Assembly (NCBI GenBank): GCA_963742305.1
Contig: CAVULN010000017.1
Span: forward strand, 233,518-297,517
Source of the DNA: Roseiarcus sp963742305
Lineage (GTDB): Bacteria > Pseudomonadota > Alphaproteobacteria > Rhizobiales > Beijerinckiaceae
Reading direction: 5' to 3'
Length of the DNA: 64,000 nt
The notes under the pieces are model-generated. The model did no database searches. It worked only from the letters and a program-made list of their open reading frames with translations, and had not been told where the DNA came from. Positions within the stretch are counted from its first letter, which is position 1. Each line of letters opens with the position of its first letter. The translations under genes and the position numbers were made by a program. Shown piece after piece: positions 43,198 through 53,339 of the stretch.

Positions 43198-43847
43198 AGA
43201 CGCTAAGTCTAGCACAGGTCGGCGAACGGCTTTCGGTGCTATGTCTGGGCGCCCACTCGGACGACATCGAGATCGGCGCCGGTGGGACACTGCTGCGCTG
43301 GATCGCACAAGGCATGGCGCTTGACATCTCATGGTGCGTGTTGGGCGCGGTGGGTGAGCGTGAATACGAAGCGCGTGCGTCCGCCAGCGATTTCCTGGAG
43401 GGGGCCGCAAGTGCGAAGGTGGAGGTGCAGCCGTTCAGGAATAGCTTCTTTCCAATGCACGGCGCCGAGATCAAGGACTGGTTCGAAGAGCTCAAGGCAC
43501 GCGTCACGCCCGACGTTATCTTGACGCATCGGCGGGATGACGCGCATCAAGACCATCGCGAAATGTCAAGGCATACATGGAACACCTTTCGTGATCACAC
43601 AATCCTGGAATACGAGATTCCCAAATGGGATGGCGACATGGGTCAGCCGAATCTCTACGTGCCCTTGCCGAAACCAATAATGCAACGGAAGATCGACTTG
43701 CTGATGAAACATTTCGGCAGCCAACGAACCAGACATTGGTTCGATGAGGAGACGTTTCGCGGACTTGCGCGGCTGCGTGGAATGGAATGCCGGGCTCCGC
43801 AGGGTTACGCGGAGGCCTTCTTTGGGCGCAAACTTGCGCTGGGTTAA
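43194..43847 (+). CDS. PIG-L (LmbE-like) zinc-dependent deacetylase
   Basis: The roughly 217-residue protein has the metal-binding motif LGAHSDDIEIGAGGTLLRW (AHxDDxE) and the second site THRRDDAHQDHREMSRHTW (HxxDxHxDH). The family removes acetyl groups from N-acetylglucosamine-type sugars in glycolipid, mycothiol or bacillithiol routes. Here a glycan precursor is likely given ugd and epimerase neighbours. The proposed TTG start at 43194 overlaps the methyltransferase stop (TTGA); longer upstream readings overlap that gene too far. Confidence 0.88.
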   Translation: MKTLSLAQVGERLSVLCLGAHSDDIEIGAGGTLLRWIAQGMALDISWCVLGAVGEREYEARASASDFLEGAASAKVEVQPFRNSFFPMHGAEIKDWFEELKARVTPDVILTHRRDDAHQDHREMSRHTWNTFRDHTILEYEIPKWDGDMGQPNLYVPLPKPIMQRKIDLLMKHFGSQRTRHWFDEETFRGLARLRGMECRAPQGYAEAFFGRKLALG

Positions 43848-43969
43848 ACGACTGCAACGCTCCAAATGTACGTGTGGCTCTACAATGTGTATAATCACCG
43901 CGAGTGTGACGTTCATAATGACTGTTGCTTCCTCGCGGCAAATCCAAAATATGGTCGGTGGTTGACGGT

Positions 43970-45079
43970 ATGAATTCTGATCAGGTTATACGGAACGATC
44001 TCGACTCGATGGTGGAGGATCTCGCCGCTGAGTTATCAGCAATGTCCGGACGGACTCTTCTGATCGCGGGCGGTGCTGGATTCCTAGGCTATTATCTTGT
44101 CCAGACCCCGCTTCATTGGAACAGGCTCAATCGCGACGCGCCACCAATTGATGTGATAGTAGCGGACAACTTTGTCCGCGGTGTCCCCGAGTGGCTGACC
44201 GCGCTTCAGAACAGCGATCACCTTCGCCTGCTGAAGCACGACATCACGCGACCGCTGCCGGCGGATCTGGGAATCCAGCACTATTTTATTCACGCCGCGT
44301 CTATTGCGTCGCCTGCCTACTATCGGCAGTACCCGATCGAAACCATGGATGCGAATGTCAACGGTCTGTGGAACATTCTGAATTACAGCCTGGCGCAGAA
44401 GCAGGCAGGGACGCCGGTCGACGGCGTTTTATTCTATTCCAGCAGCGAAATTTATGGCGACCCCACGCCTGAGAATATTCCGACGCCGGAGACCTACCGC
44501 GGCAACGTGTCGTGCACGGGGCCGCGTGCGTGCTACGACGAGTCGAAGCGCTTCGGTGAAACCCTGTGTGTCAACTTTGCTCACCAGCACGGGGTTCCCG
44601 TCAAAATTGCGCGCCCCTTCAACAACTTCGGTCCTGGGTTGAAGATTACCGACCGGCGAGTCATTGCTGACTTTGCGCGCGACATACTGGCCGAACGCGA
44701 CATTGTCATGCTCTCTGACGGCTCTGCGCGCAGGACGTTCTGTTACGTCGCGGATGCCGTGACCTGTTACTACAAGATTTTGGTCAAGGGTCGCCCAGGG
44801 GAGGCTTACAATGTAGGCGTTGAGACGCCGGAAATCTCCATGGCGGACCTGGCTCGAAAAATGGCTTCGCTGGGGAAGACACTTTTTGATTACCGGGGCG
44901 ATGTCGTGCTTGGGCAGAGCGATGACAAGGACTATTTGGTCGACAACCCAAACCGCAGGTGCCCGATCATTACCAAGGCGCGCACCGACCTCGGGTACGA
45001 TCCGCGCGTGACCCTCGATGAGGGACTGCAACGTGCGCTGATCTGGTACTCGGCAAACCGCAACGCCACGGACGCCTGA
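43970..45079 (+). CDS. uxs: NAD-dependent epimerase/dehydratase, UDP-glucuronate decarboxylase-like (UDP-xylose synthase)
   Basis: The 369-residue extended SDR has NAD-binding IAGGAGFLGYYLVQ at about residue 33. The Ser-Ser-Ser of FYSSSEIYGDP and catalytic Tyr-Lys in ACYDESKRFGETLC follow, with ARPFNNFGPGLKI after that. The pattern fits UDP-glucuronate decarboxylases, which make UDP-xylose from UDP-glucuronate. The next gene, overlapping by one base, is UDP-glucose dehydrogenase, which makes UDP-glucuronate; the pair forms a two-step route. The start at 43970 is chosen for neighbour spacing; the 60-residue N-terminal extension is unusual. Confidence 0.85.
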   Translation: MNSDQVIRNDLDSMVEDLAAELSAMSGRTLLIAGGAGFLGYYLVQTPLHWNRLNRDAPPIDVIVADNFVRGVPEWLTALQNSDHLRLLKHDITRPLPADLGIQHYFIHAASIASPAYYRQYPIETMDANVNGLWNILNYSLAQKQAGTPVDGVLFYSSSEIYGDPTPENIPTPETYRGNVSCTGPRACYDESKRFGETLCVNFAHQHGVPVKIARPFNNFGPGLKITDRRVIADFARDILAERDIVMLSDGSARRTFCYVADAVTCYYKILVKGRPGEAYNVGVETPEISMADLARKMASLGKTLFDYRGDVVLGQSDDKDYLVDNPNRRCPIITKARTDLGYDPRVTLDEGLQRALIWYSANRNATDA

Positions 45080-46407
45080 TGAAACTCTCGATTGTCGGAA
45101 CCGGTTACGTCGGGCTTGTTACCGGGGCATGCCTGGCGGACAAGGGCCACGAGGTGACGTGCGTGGATATCGACCCGGCGCGCGTTGAATCCCTCAATCG
45201 CGCGCAGTCTCCCATTTTCGAGGACGGATTGGACGAACTGCTGCGCAAAAATGTCGGCGGCAGGCTGAAAGCAACCGGCGATCTGGGCGCCGCCGTCGCG
45301 AATTCCGAACTCACCATGATAGCGGTGGGTACGCCGTTCGATGGCGAGACCATCGACCTTACAGCTGTATTGGCGGCGTCCCAAGACATCGGCGCCGCGC
45401 TAAAGCAAAAATCCGGCTACCACACTGTGGTCGTGAAGAGCACTGTAGTCCCGGGGACGACTGTTCGGAAGGTCCTGCCGGCATTGGAAGCCTCCTCTGG
45501 GAAGAAGGCTGGGGCAGACTTCGGCGTGGGAATGAACCCCGAGTTTCTGTCGGAAGGCGAGGCTGTACACGACTTCATGTTCCCAGATCGTATCGTGCTC
45601 GGGGGTATCGACGAGCGGACGATTGAAACAATCGACGAGGTTTACAAGGATTTTCCCGACGCCCCGCGGATTCGCGCCAATACCAGCACCGCTGAGCTGA
45701 TCAAATATGCGTCCAACGCGTTGCTGGCGAACCTGATCTCGTTCTCTAACGAAATCGCCAATCTAGGATCTGCTCTGGGAGGGATCGACAGCGTCGATGT
45801 CATGCGCGGCGTACATTTAAGCCAGTATTTCCGTGGCCTAAACTCCGCCGGACTGCCGCCGATTACTGCTTTCCTCCAAGCCGGTTGCGGCTTCGGCGGC
45901 AGCTGCCTCCCCAAGGACGTGAAAGCGCTGATTGCGTACGGAAAGTCGGCGGGCGAGGCGATGCCGTTGCTCGAAGCGACTATTCGCGTCAACGAGGCGC
46001 AGCCAGGCAAGGTGGTCTCAATACTTCGGAGACACTGGCCGAGCCTAAAGGGTGTGCGAGTGACCATACTCGGGCTTTCGTTCAAGCCGGGGACCAGCGA
46101 TGTGCGCGAGAGTCCGGCGTTTCCGATCATGAGTGAACTGTTGCGACAAGGCGCCGTGCTGAACGCGCACGACCCGGTGGCCCTCGAGGAGGCGCGCAAG
46201 GCTTTCCCAAGGCCTGAAGTGAACTATTGTGATGATCTGCACGCTGCGCTAGGCGGTGCAAACGCCGTCGTCGTCGTCACGCCCTGGCGTGAGTATCGCG
46301 ATGTGCCAACGATTTTGCGCGACCGCGAGCGGCCGCCGGTCTTTGTCGATGCGCGCCGCGCGTTCGATAAAGATGTTGCCTTACGCTACGAAGGCGTCGG
46401 ACTATAG
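45079..46407 (+). CDS. ugd: UDP-glucose 6-dehydrogenase
   Basis: Oxidises UDP-glucose to UDP-glucuronate with two NAD+. The 442-residue protein has NAD-binding LSIVGTGYVGLVTGACLADK, the central helix region STAELIKYASNALLANLISF and the catalytic cysteine in GCGFGGSCLPKDVKAL. The C-terminal UDP-binding domain contains LGLSFKPGTSDVRESPAFPI. ATG and the previous stop share a base, so it is translationally coupled to the decarboxylase-like gene. Confidence 0.96.
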   Translation: MKLSIVGTGYVGLVTGACLADKGHEVTCVDIDPARVESLNRAQSPIFEDGLDELLRKNVGGRLKATGDLGAAVANSELTMIAVGTPFDGETIDLTAVLAASQDIGAALKQKSGYHTVVVKSTVVPGTTVRKVLPALEASSGKKAGADFGVGMNPEFLSEGEAVHDFMFPDRIVLGGIDERTIETIDEVYKDFPDAPRIRANTSTAELIKYASNALLANLISFSNEIANLGSALGGIDSVDVMRGVHLSQYFRGLNSAGLPPITAFLQAGCGFGGSCLPKDVKALIAYGKSAGEAMPLLEATIRVNEAQPGKVVSILRRHWPSLKGVRVTILGLSFKPGTSDVRESPAFPIMSELLRQGAVLNAHDPVALEEARKAFPRPEVNYCDDLHAALGGANAVVVVTPWREYRDVPTILRDRERPPVFVDARRAFDKDVALRYEGVGL

Positions 46408-46584
46408 ACAACCGAATGGGATTCCTCGAGACAAAGCTCCAGGGCGCGCGCCGCTTGTCGAGAATTCTAATCAGCGTGATCGTTTCGCGCGAGCCCATTG
46501 CTGCGACAGATTTGCGACCACGGCTCGCGAAAATCGCCGCACAGGCGGAGGCAACATGATGTTTCTCGATTTGATTGCTCAGTC
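46408..46584. other. Spacer between ugd and rfbC
   Basis: 177 bases without a supported gene, larger than other gaps in this locus. An internal promoter could lie here; none is clear. Confidence 0.3.
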
Positions 46585-47130
46585 GTGATTTTTACCGAGA
46601 CCAAGATTCCCGGCGTGTTCGTGATCGAGCTCGAGCAGCGGCGTGACGATCGGGGATTCTTCGCCAGGCAGTGGTGCGCCGATGAATTTGCGCGCGCCGG
46701 ACTCGATCCGCGGGTTGCTCAGATCAACACGGCTCGCAGTGTGGCGGCGGGCACGCTGCGGGGCATTCACTATCAGAAGGCGCCACACGCCGAGGTCAAG
46801 CTTGTGCGTTGTACCCGCGGCTGCGTCTTCGACGTTGCCGTCGACCTGCGCGATCGGCAGCCCGACTTTCGGTCAGTGGTTCGGCACCGAACTCGACGAC
46901 GAGTCCGGCCGCATGCTCTACATTCCTGAGGATTGTGGACACGGCTACCTGACGATGGCTCCAAATACGGATCTCGTGTACCACGCGTCGGTGCCGTATG
47001 CGCCCAACAGCGCAACCGGGGTGCGCTATGACGATCCGCAGTTCAACATCGTATGGCCGAGTGCGATCAATGTGATTTCGGAGCAGGACCGGAATTGGCC
47101 GAGCTTCTCGACGACGAGGTCCGCGCATGA
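46585..47130 (+). pseudogene. rfbC: dTDP-4-dehydrorhamnose 3,5-epimerase-like protein, two compensating frameshifts
   Basis: Cupin-fold sugar epimerase. TETKIPGVFVIELEQRRDDR, GFFARQWCADEFARAG and the catalytic-His segment GTLRGIHYQ are in the first frame. After a surplus C in GACTTTCGGTCAG near 46871, the second frame gives GQWFGTELDDESGRMLYIPE and CGHGYLTM. A missing base near 47108 moves the end (DDEVRA) back. With both corrected the gene is exactly 182 codons and its TGA overlaps the next ATG. Such a +1/-1 pair with intact content points to base-calling error. Confidence 0.87.
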
Positions 47131-48055
47131 CACACGCAAATCGCGTATTGGTGACCGGCGCCACCGGCTTCGTGGGCAGTCATTGTCTGGCGCCGTTGGT
47201 TGAGCGTGGCTTTGACGTGCTTGGGCTGTATCGAGAACGCCCGCCGCAGGACCTCGCCGGTGTCAGGTGGGTGCGCGGCGATGTCATGGACCGCCCCACG
47301 ATGCGCAGGTTGCTCGAGGACAACAAGCCGAAAGGCCTGTTGCATCTTGCGTGGTTCGTCGAACCGGGCAAGCTCATCACCGATTCGAGCAATCTCTCGT
47401 GGGTGTCGGCCAGTCTCGATCTGATACGCGCGTTTCGCGAATGCGGCGGCGAGCGTTGCACGATCAGCGGATCGTGCTACGAATACGACTGGCGGTTCGG
47501 CTACTGTGTCGAGGACGTGACACCATGCGAACCCGACACGCTGTATGGAGCAGCCAAGGATAGTTTGCGTCGTACATTTCTGACTTACTGCAATGTAACG
47601 GGTCTGTCGGGGTCCTGGGGACGCGCATTCTTTCATGTACGGACCGCGCGAAAATCCTTCGCGACTGGTGTCGTCCGTGATCATCTCGCTGCTGAAAGGC
47701 TCGCCCGCCAAGTCATCGCACGGCCTGCAGGTGCGGGACTATCTGCACATTCAGGATGTTGCGGACGGAATGGTGGCGCTGTTCGCCTCGCAAGCACGCG
47801 GCGCCTATAACATCGCCGCCGGCGACCGCCACAACGATCCGCGAGATCGTCGAGTTGTTGGGCAAGATTACCGGCCGCAGCGATCTGCTGCAGATCGGCG
47901 CAATACCGGCACGCGCCAACGATGCACCGCTGGTGCTGGGCGATGGTCGGCGCACATTGCAGGACGTCGGCTGGAAGCCGAGGCTCATGCTCGAGCCTGG
48001 ACTGTCAGCCACGGTCGATTGGTGGCGAGCACAGTTGTGCAGCAGTGACCGATGA
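47127..48055 (+). pseudogene. NAD-dependent epimerase/dehydratase (SDR), two frameshifts
   Basis: Extended SDR with RVLVTGATGFVGSHCLAPLV at the N-terminus, CTISGSCYEYDWRFGYCVED, and catalytic Tyr-Lys in DTLYGAAKDSLRRTF. Frame breaks near 47633 (WGRAFF / MYGPRENPSRLV) and near 47829 (NIAAGD / TTIREIVELLGK) each fit one surplus C. Corrected length is 308 residues. It likely makes or modifies a deoxysugar nucleotide together with RfbC. It overlaps rfbC by ATGA and ends 8 bases before the FAD oxidoreductase gene. Confidence 0.85.
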
Positions 48056-48062
48056 ATTGGCT

Positions 48063-49378
48063 ATGACAAATATTGCGATCTTGGGAACGGGGATGGCGGG
48101 CTTTGGCGCCGCGCATGCGGCGCACGAGGCCGGCGTGCGTCCAGTGATGTATGACATGCACGATCACATCGGCGGCCATACCGCCTCGTATGAATTTCCG
48201 GGCGGCTGGACGTTCGATGAAGGACCGCATGTGTCATTCACGGAGGATGCCCGCATTCGGGATCTGCTGGCGAGCAACGTTGACGGCAAGTACGAAGAAT
48301 TCGCGACCCGGGTCAACAACTACTGGAAGGGCCACTGGATCAAGCATCCGGCACAGATCAATCTGCATGGTCTGCCGACCGACCTGGTCACCAAGATCCT
48401 GTTGGAATTCGTTGAAGTGGCGCAGCGAACCGAACCGCCCTCGACAGTCCGCAATTACGAGGACTGGCTGCGCGCGAGCTTTGGCAAGACATTCTCGGAA
48501 ACGTTTCCGATGGAATACACGATCAAGTATCACACGACGACCGCGGCCAACATGAACACGGAGTGGATCGGACCGCGCCTCTATCGCCCGAAGCTTGAGG
48601 AAGTGTTCCGCGGCGCGCTGCAGCCCAGCTCGAGACGATGTGCACTACATCAGCGGCTTTCGCTATCCGACCCGCGGCGGGTTTGTCGGCCTATCTCGAG
48701 CCGTTCCGGAAAATTGCCGACATCAAGCTCGGACACAAGGTGGTGCGCATCGATCCGAAGGAGCGTCTGCTGCACTTCAAGAACGGCGTGACCGCCGCGT
48801 ATGACCGCCTGGTTTCGTCGATTCCGCTTCCGGAACTGATACCGATGATTGTCGGGGCGCCCCGAGATATTCTCGAAGCGGCCGAACGGCTGGCCTGTAC
48901 CGAAGCCGTGATCGTGAACTTGGGTATCGACCGATCGGATCTCGTCGATGCCCATTGGACGTATTTCTATGATCGCGACATTTTCTTCACTCGGCTCAGC
49001 ACGCCGCATCTGCAATCCCCGCATAACGTCCCCCCGGGGTGCGGCAGCCTGCAAGCCGAGTGCTACTATTCGAAGAAATATCGACCGCTTGATCGGCGTC
49101 CGGAGGACTGTATCGAACCGGTGATCGCCGACCTCAAGCGGTGCGGGGTGCTGCGCGAGACCGACCGCATACTGTTCCGCCATGCCATGCACATTCCCTA
49201 CGCGAATGTGATCTTCGACCTGGACTCGACACCGTCTGCGGCTGCGGTTCACGGATTTCTGGACGATATCGGTATCGGATACTGCGGTCGCTACGGCGAT
49301 TGGGCCTACATCTGGACCGACCAATCCTTTGTTAGCGGCGAAAGAGCTCTCGAGAAAATCCTGGCCAAGCCGGAGTGA
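48063..49378 (+). pseudogene. FAD-dependent oxidoreductase (amine oxidase / UDP-galactopyranose mutase-like), two frameshifts
   Basis: N-terminal FAD-binding IAILGTGMAGFGAAHAAHEA and GGHTASYEFPGGWTFDEGPH resemble protoporphyrinogen-oxidase/UDP-galactopyranose-mutase-like proteins found in glycan loci. The reading shifts near 48632 (GALQP / DDVHYISGFRYPTRGG) and near 48690 (GGFV / AYLEPFRKIADIKLG). It then runs intact to GYCGRYGDWAYIWTDQSFVS and the stop. Two surplus bases account exactly for the length (437 residues). It is probably the final enzyme of the locus, acting on a sugar nucleotide or lipid-linked sugar. Confidence 0.83.
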
Positions 49379-49658
49379 GGAGCTCTCGCATATGCGGAGA
49401 TGGCGCGGCATGATGCGCGAACGAACGCGGGGAGCTACCCTGCGGGCGCATGGTTGTGTTGTCACGTGAAGCCATCGTTCGATCCGAAGTCATTAGCGCC
49501 TCACGAGAGTATCGAGCGACCGACGACCCTGCCGACAAGTAGGGCGAGCTGGCGATGTGTTGTAAGCGGCCTTATACCAAAGGCCCTTCCGGCTGATTTA
49601 TGGGGGGATTCCCGAATCGCGGCGGGACTGATTGAAGGTGGCGTGGAGGATTCGCGCC
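49379..49658. other. Spacer between the polysaccharide locus and the IS630 fragment
   Basis: 280 bases with no supported gene. The left inverted repeat of the IS630 element should fall near the right part, but its partner end is lost, so it cannot be delimited. Confidence 0.3.
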
Positions 49659-50395
49659 ATGCCATCAGCGGTGAGATTGCGAGAGGATTATTCGGCCGGG
49701 GAGCTTCGGGCGTTGGCCCGGCGGTCGAAGGACGTCAACCAGAGCCGACGGCTTCTGTCGTTGGCTGCGGTCCGGGATGGCATGGATCGAGGATCGGCGG
49801 CGACGATCGATGGCATGGATCGCCAGACCTTGCGCGACTGGGTCCATCGCTTCAACGCCTCGGGTCCGCAGGGCCTGATCGACAACTGTACCGAAGGTCC
49901 GAAGCCTCGCTTATCGGAAGAGCAACTAGCCCAGTTGGCGCAGATCGTCGAGGATGGCCCGGACCGCGAGAAAGATGGGGTCGTCCGGTGGCGGCGCATC
50001 GATCTCAAGCGCGTCATCGCCGAAAGGTTCGGGGTCGCGTTCCACGAACGCTATGTCGGGAAGCTACTGCAGAAACTCGGCTTCTCGCACATGAGCGCAC
50101 GGCCGCGTCACCCGGCGCAGGACGAGCGGATCGTCGAGGCGTTTTTCCCGCGCGCGCTGAAGGCTCATCTTGAAGGCCTGCCGGAGACGACGCCGATCGA
50201 GATCTGGTTTGAGGACGAGGCCCGGATCGGCCAGAAGAACGGGCAGGTTCGGCAGTGGGCCAGGCGTGGAACGCGGCCAAGGCAGCCCGCCGATCAGCGC
50301 TATGACAACGCCTATCTGTTCGGCGCGATCTGCCCAGCGCGAGGGGTCGGGGCGGCGCTGGCGCCGCCCTACGCCGACGCCGATATGATGCAGCT
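49659..50395 (+). pseudogene. IS630-family transposase, truncated by an IS5-family array
   Basis: Begins MPSAVRLREDYSAGELRALA and has the HTH region (RRLLSLAAVRDGMDRGSAAT, RQTLRDWVHRFNASGPQGL). The first catalytic Asp is in IEIWFEDEARIGQKNG. The reading stops at PYADADMMQ, where the IS5-family element begins at the AGCT at 50392-50395. The second Asp and the Glu of the DDE triad are missing and the right-hand part of the gene is not found after the array, so it was lost by deletion. Confidence 0.88.
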
Positions 50396-51695
50396 GGACG
50401 GTTCTAAGAACCTCGCCATTTGGCGGAGTTTCTGATTCCTTCGCTGATGATGGAGCGGGGTGAGTCGATGCGCGGTGAGCCTGGGTTTTTCGACGTCGAC
50501 GAGCGCCTGAGGCGGCTGAGCGATCTGGGCGATCAGTTGCTGGCCTTCACGGCGGCGGTCGATTTCGACATGTTCCGGCCCGAGCTGACGCGGGCGCTGG
50601 CCTACTCGGACGGTTCGCAGGGCGGCCGACCGCCGTTCGACCCTGTGATGATGTTCAGGATCCTGGTGATCCAGGCGGCGAACGCTCTCTCCGACGAGCG
50701 GACCGAGTTTCTGATCAATGATCGGCTGTCGTTCATGCGGTTTCTCGGGTTGGGCCTGTCCGACCGGGTGCCCGACGCCCACACGATCTGGCTGTTCCGC
50801 GAGACGCTGACCCAGGCCGAGGCGATCAAGCCGCTGTTCGACCGGTTCGACGCGGCGCTGCGCGAGGCCGGGTACGTCGCCATGGGCGGGCAGACTCGGG
50901 TCAAGCCCGAGGGCCGACGCTTCGCTGATCCCAGCGCCCAAGCAGCGCAACACCGAGGAGGAGAAGAAGGCGATCAAGGACGGGCGCATCCCCGAGGCCT
51001 GGAAAGCCAAGCCGGCGAAGCTCCGGCAGAAGGACCGCGACGCGCGCTGGACGGTCAAGTTCAGCAAGGCCAAGGCGAGGCGGACGGGACGGTTCCTCCG
51101 GTCGACATCGCCATCCCGACCTTCGGCTACCAGAACCATGTCTCGATCGACCGCGAGCATCGGCTGATCCGGCGCTGGGACGCAACCGACGCCGCCGCCT
51201 ACGACGGCGCACGGCTGCGCGAGGGGCTGCTCGACAAGACCAACACCGCGAGCGCGGTGTGGGCCGACACGGCCTACCGCTCGAAGACGAACGAGGCGTT
51301 CCTCGAAAGGAACGGCTTCGTCAGCCGCATCCATCGCAAGAAGCCGCCGGTCGGCCGATGCCGGAGACCATGCGGCGCGCCAACGCCCTCAAGTCCAAAG
51401 TCCGCTCCGGCGTCGAGCCTGTCTTCGCGGTGCAGAAGGACAAGATGGACCTCTTCATCCGCACTGTCGGCATCGCCCGCGCCAGGCTGAAGATCGGCAT
51501 GGCCAATCTCGTCTACAACTTCCGCAGGCTGGTCTACCTCGATCGCATCGCCGTCCGCCTGAGGGGCCGCTCCGGAAGCCGACAGGGCAGCGCCCTTCCG
51601 GCCCCCTACGCCGCAGCCAAAAAACCAGGCCCGCGACGCAAACACCCTCGACTCAAACCGTCTCCCCGCGAAATGACCCGTGGATAGAACCGTCC
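50396..51695 (+). mobile_element. IS5-family element, copy A (1.30 kb), transposase frameshifted
   Basis: Ends GGACGGTTCTA and TAGAACCGTCC are perfect inverted repeats, flanked by AGCT on both sides. The transposase reads from about 50447 (MMERGESMRGEPGFFDVDER, HTIWLFRETLTQAEAIKPLF). It shifts frame near 50895, 51085 and 51350, between MGGQ, PAKLRQKDRDARWTVKFSKA, VSIDREHRLIRRWDATDAAA and LFIRTVGIARARLKIGMANL. DDE residues are spread over these frames. C-terminal NLVYNFRRLVYLDRIA is typical of IS5. Confidence 0.88.
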
Positions 51696-51699
51696 AGCT

Positions 51700-53016
51700 G
51701 GACGGTTCTAGTCTAAGAACCTGGCCATTTGGCGGAGATCTTCCGATTCCTTCGCTGATGATCGAGCGTGGCGAGTTGATGCGCGGTCAGCCTGGGTTTT
51801 TCGACGTCGACGAGCGCCTGAGGCGGCTGAGCGATCTGGGCGATCAGTTGCGGTAGTTGGCCTTCGGCGGCCGGCGTTGGATTTCGAGATGTTTCGCGAC
51901 GACCGAGCTGGCGGCGCTGGCGCGGCCTGCGTCGGACGGCTCGCAGGGCGGTCGACCGCCGTACGACCCGGTGATGATGTTCAAGATCCTGGTGATCCAG
52001 GCCGCGAACACTCTGCTCGGACGAGCGCGCCGAGTTCCTGATCAACGACCGGCTGTCGTTCATGCGCTTCCTCGGGCTCGGGCTGGCGGACCGGGTGCCC
52101 GATGCCAACACGATCTGGCTGTTCCGCGAGCAGCTGACCCAGGCCGGGGCGATCGAGGCGCTGTTCGACCGCTTCGACGCGGCGCGATGCGCGAGGCGGC
52201 TATCTCGCCATGGGCGGGCAGATCGTCGATGCCACGCCTGTCGCCGCGCCGAAGCAGCGCAACACCGAGGCCGAGAAGAAGGACGATCAAGGACGGGCGC
52301 ATCCCGGAGGACTGGAAGGACCAAGCCGGCGAAGCTCCGGCAGAAGGACCGCGACGCGCGCTGGACGCTGAAGTTCTCCAAGGCCAAGGCGCGGCCGCGA
52401 CGGGACGGCTCCCGGCACGGTCGACATCGCCATCCCGACCTTCGGCTACAAGAACCATGTCTCGATCGACCGGAGGCATCGGCTTCATCCGCAGATGGAA
52501 CGTCACCGACGCCGCCGCCTACGACGGGCGCATGCTGCGCGAGGGGCTGCTCGACAAGACAACACCGGCGCGCGACGTCTGGGCCGACACGCGCCTATCG
52601 CTCGAGGGCGAACGAGGCGTTCCTGGAACGCAACGGCTTCGTCAGCCGCATCCACCGCAGGAAGCCGCAGGGACGACCGATGCCCGAGACGATCCGCCGC
52701 GCCAACGCCGCCAAGTCGAACGTCCGCGCCCGCGTCGAGCATGTCTTCGCCCAGCAGAAGGACCAGATGGGCCTCTTCATCCGCACCATCGGCATCACGC
52801 GCGCCAAGGCTCAAGATCGGCATCGCCAACCTCGTCTACAACTTCCGCAGGCTGGTCTACCTCGATCGCATCGCCGCCGCCTGAGGGGCCGCTCCGGAAG
52901 CCGACAGGGCAGCGCCCTTCCGGCCCCCTACGCCGCAGCCAAAAAACCAGGCCCGCGACGCAAACACCCTCACTCAAACCGTCTCCCCGCGAAATGACCC
53001 GTGGATAGAACCGTCC
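51700..53016 (+). mobile_element. IS5-family element, copy B (1.32 kb), diverged and heavily frame-broken
   Basis: Same ends (GGACGGTTCTA ... TAGAACCGTCC) and orientation as copy A, directly joined to it through a 4-base AGCT. Its transposase carries many surplus bases relative to copy A, and its first 200 bases differ more. The frames run MRFLGLGLADRVPDANTIWL, then FERNGFVSRIHR-like and RVEHVF-like segments. It is 17 bases longer than copy A, consistent with a net excess of single-base insertions. The right half (NLVYNFRRLVYLDRIA) is nearly identical to copy A. Confidence 0.85.
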
Positions 53017-53020
53017 AGCT

Positions 53021-53263
53021 GGACGGTTCTAAGAACCTCGCCATTTGGCGGAGTTTCTGATTCCTTCGCTGATGATGGAGCGGGGTGAGTTGATGCGCGG
53101 TGAGCCTGGGTTTTTCGACGTCGACGAGCGCCTGAGGCGGCTGAGCGATCTGGGCGATCAGTTGCTGGCCTTCACGGCGGCGGTGGACTCCGACATGTTC
53201 CGGCCCGAGCTGACGCGGGCGCTGGCCTACTCGGACGGTTCGCAGGGCGGACGACCGCCGTTC
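53021..53263 (+). mobile_element. IS5-family element, copy C, left end only
   Basis: Starts with the same GGACGGTTCTA end after AGCT (53017-53020). It matches the first 243 bases of copy A almost exactly (MMERGELMRGEPGFFDVDER, ALAYSDGSQGGRPPF) and then stops abruptly at CCGCCGTTC. The missing remainder and the adjoining loss of the IS630 3' part suggest a deletion that ended just beyond the accC 3' end. Confidence 0.87.
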
Positions 53264-53339
53264 CGGGTCCCCGCAGTCGTCGGAGCGCCGCCCATGACAA
53301 CGCCTGGCGAAGGTCTGCGCGAAACTATAGGCCTCCTCC

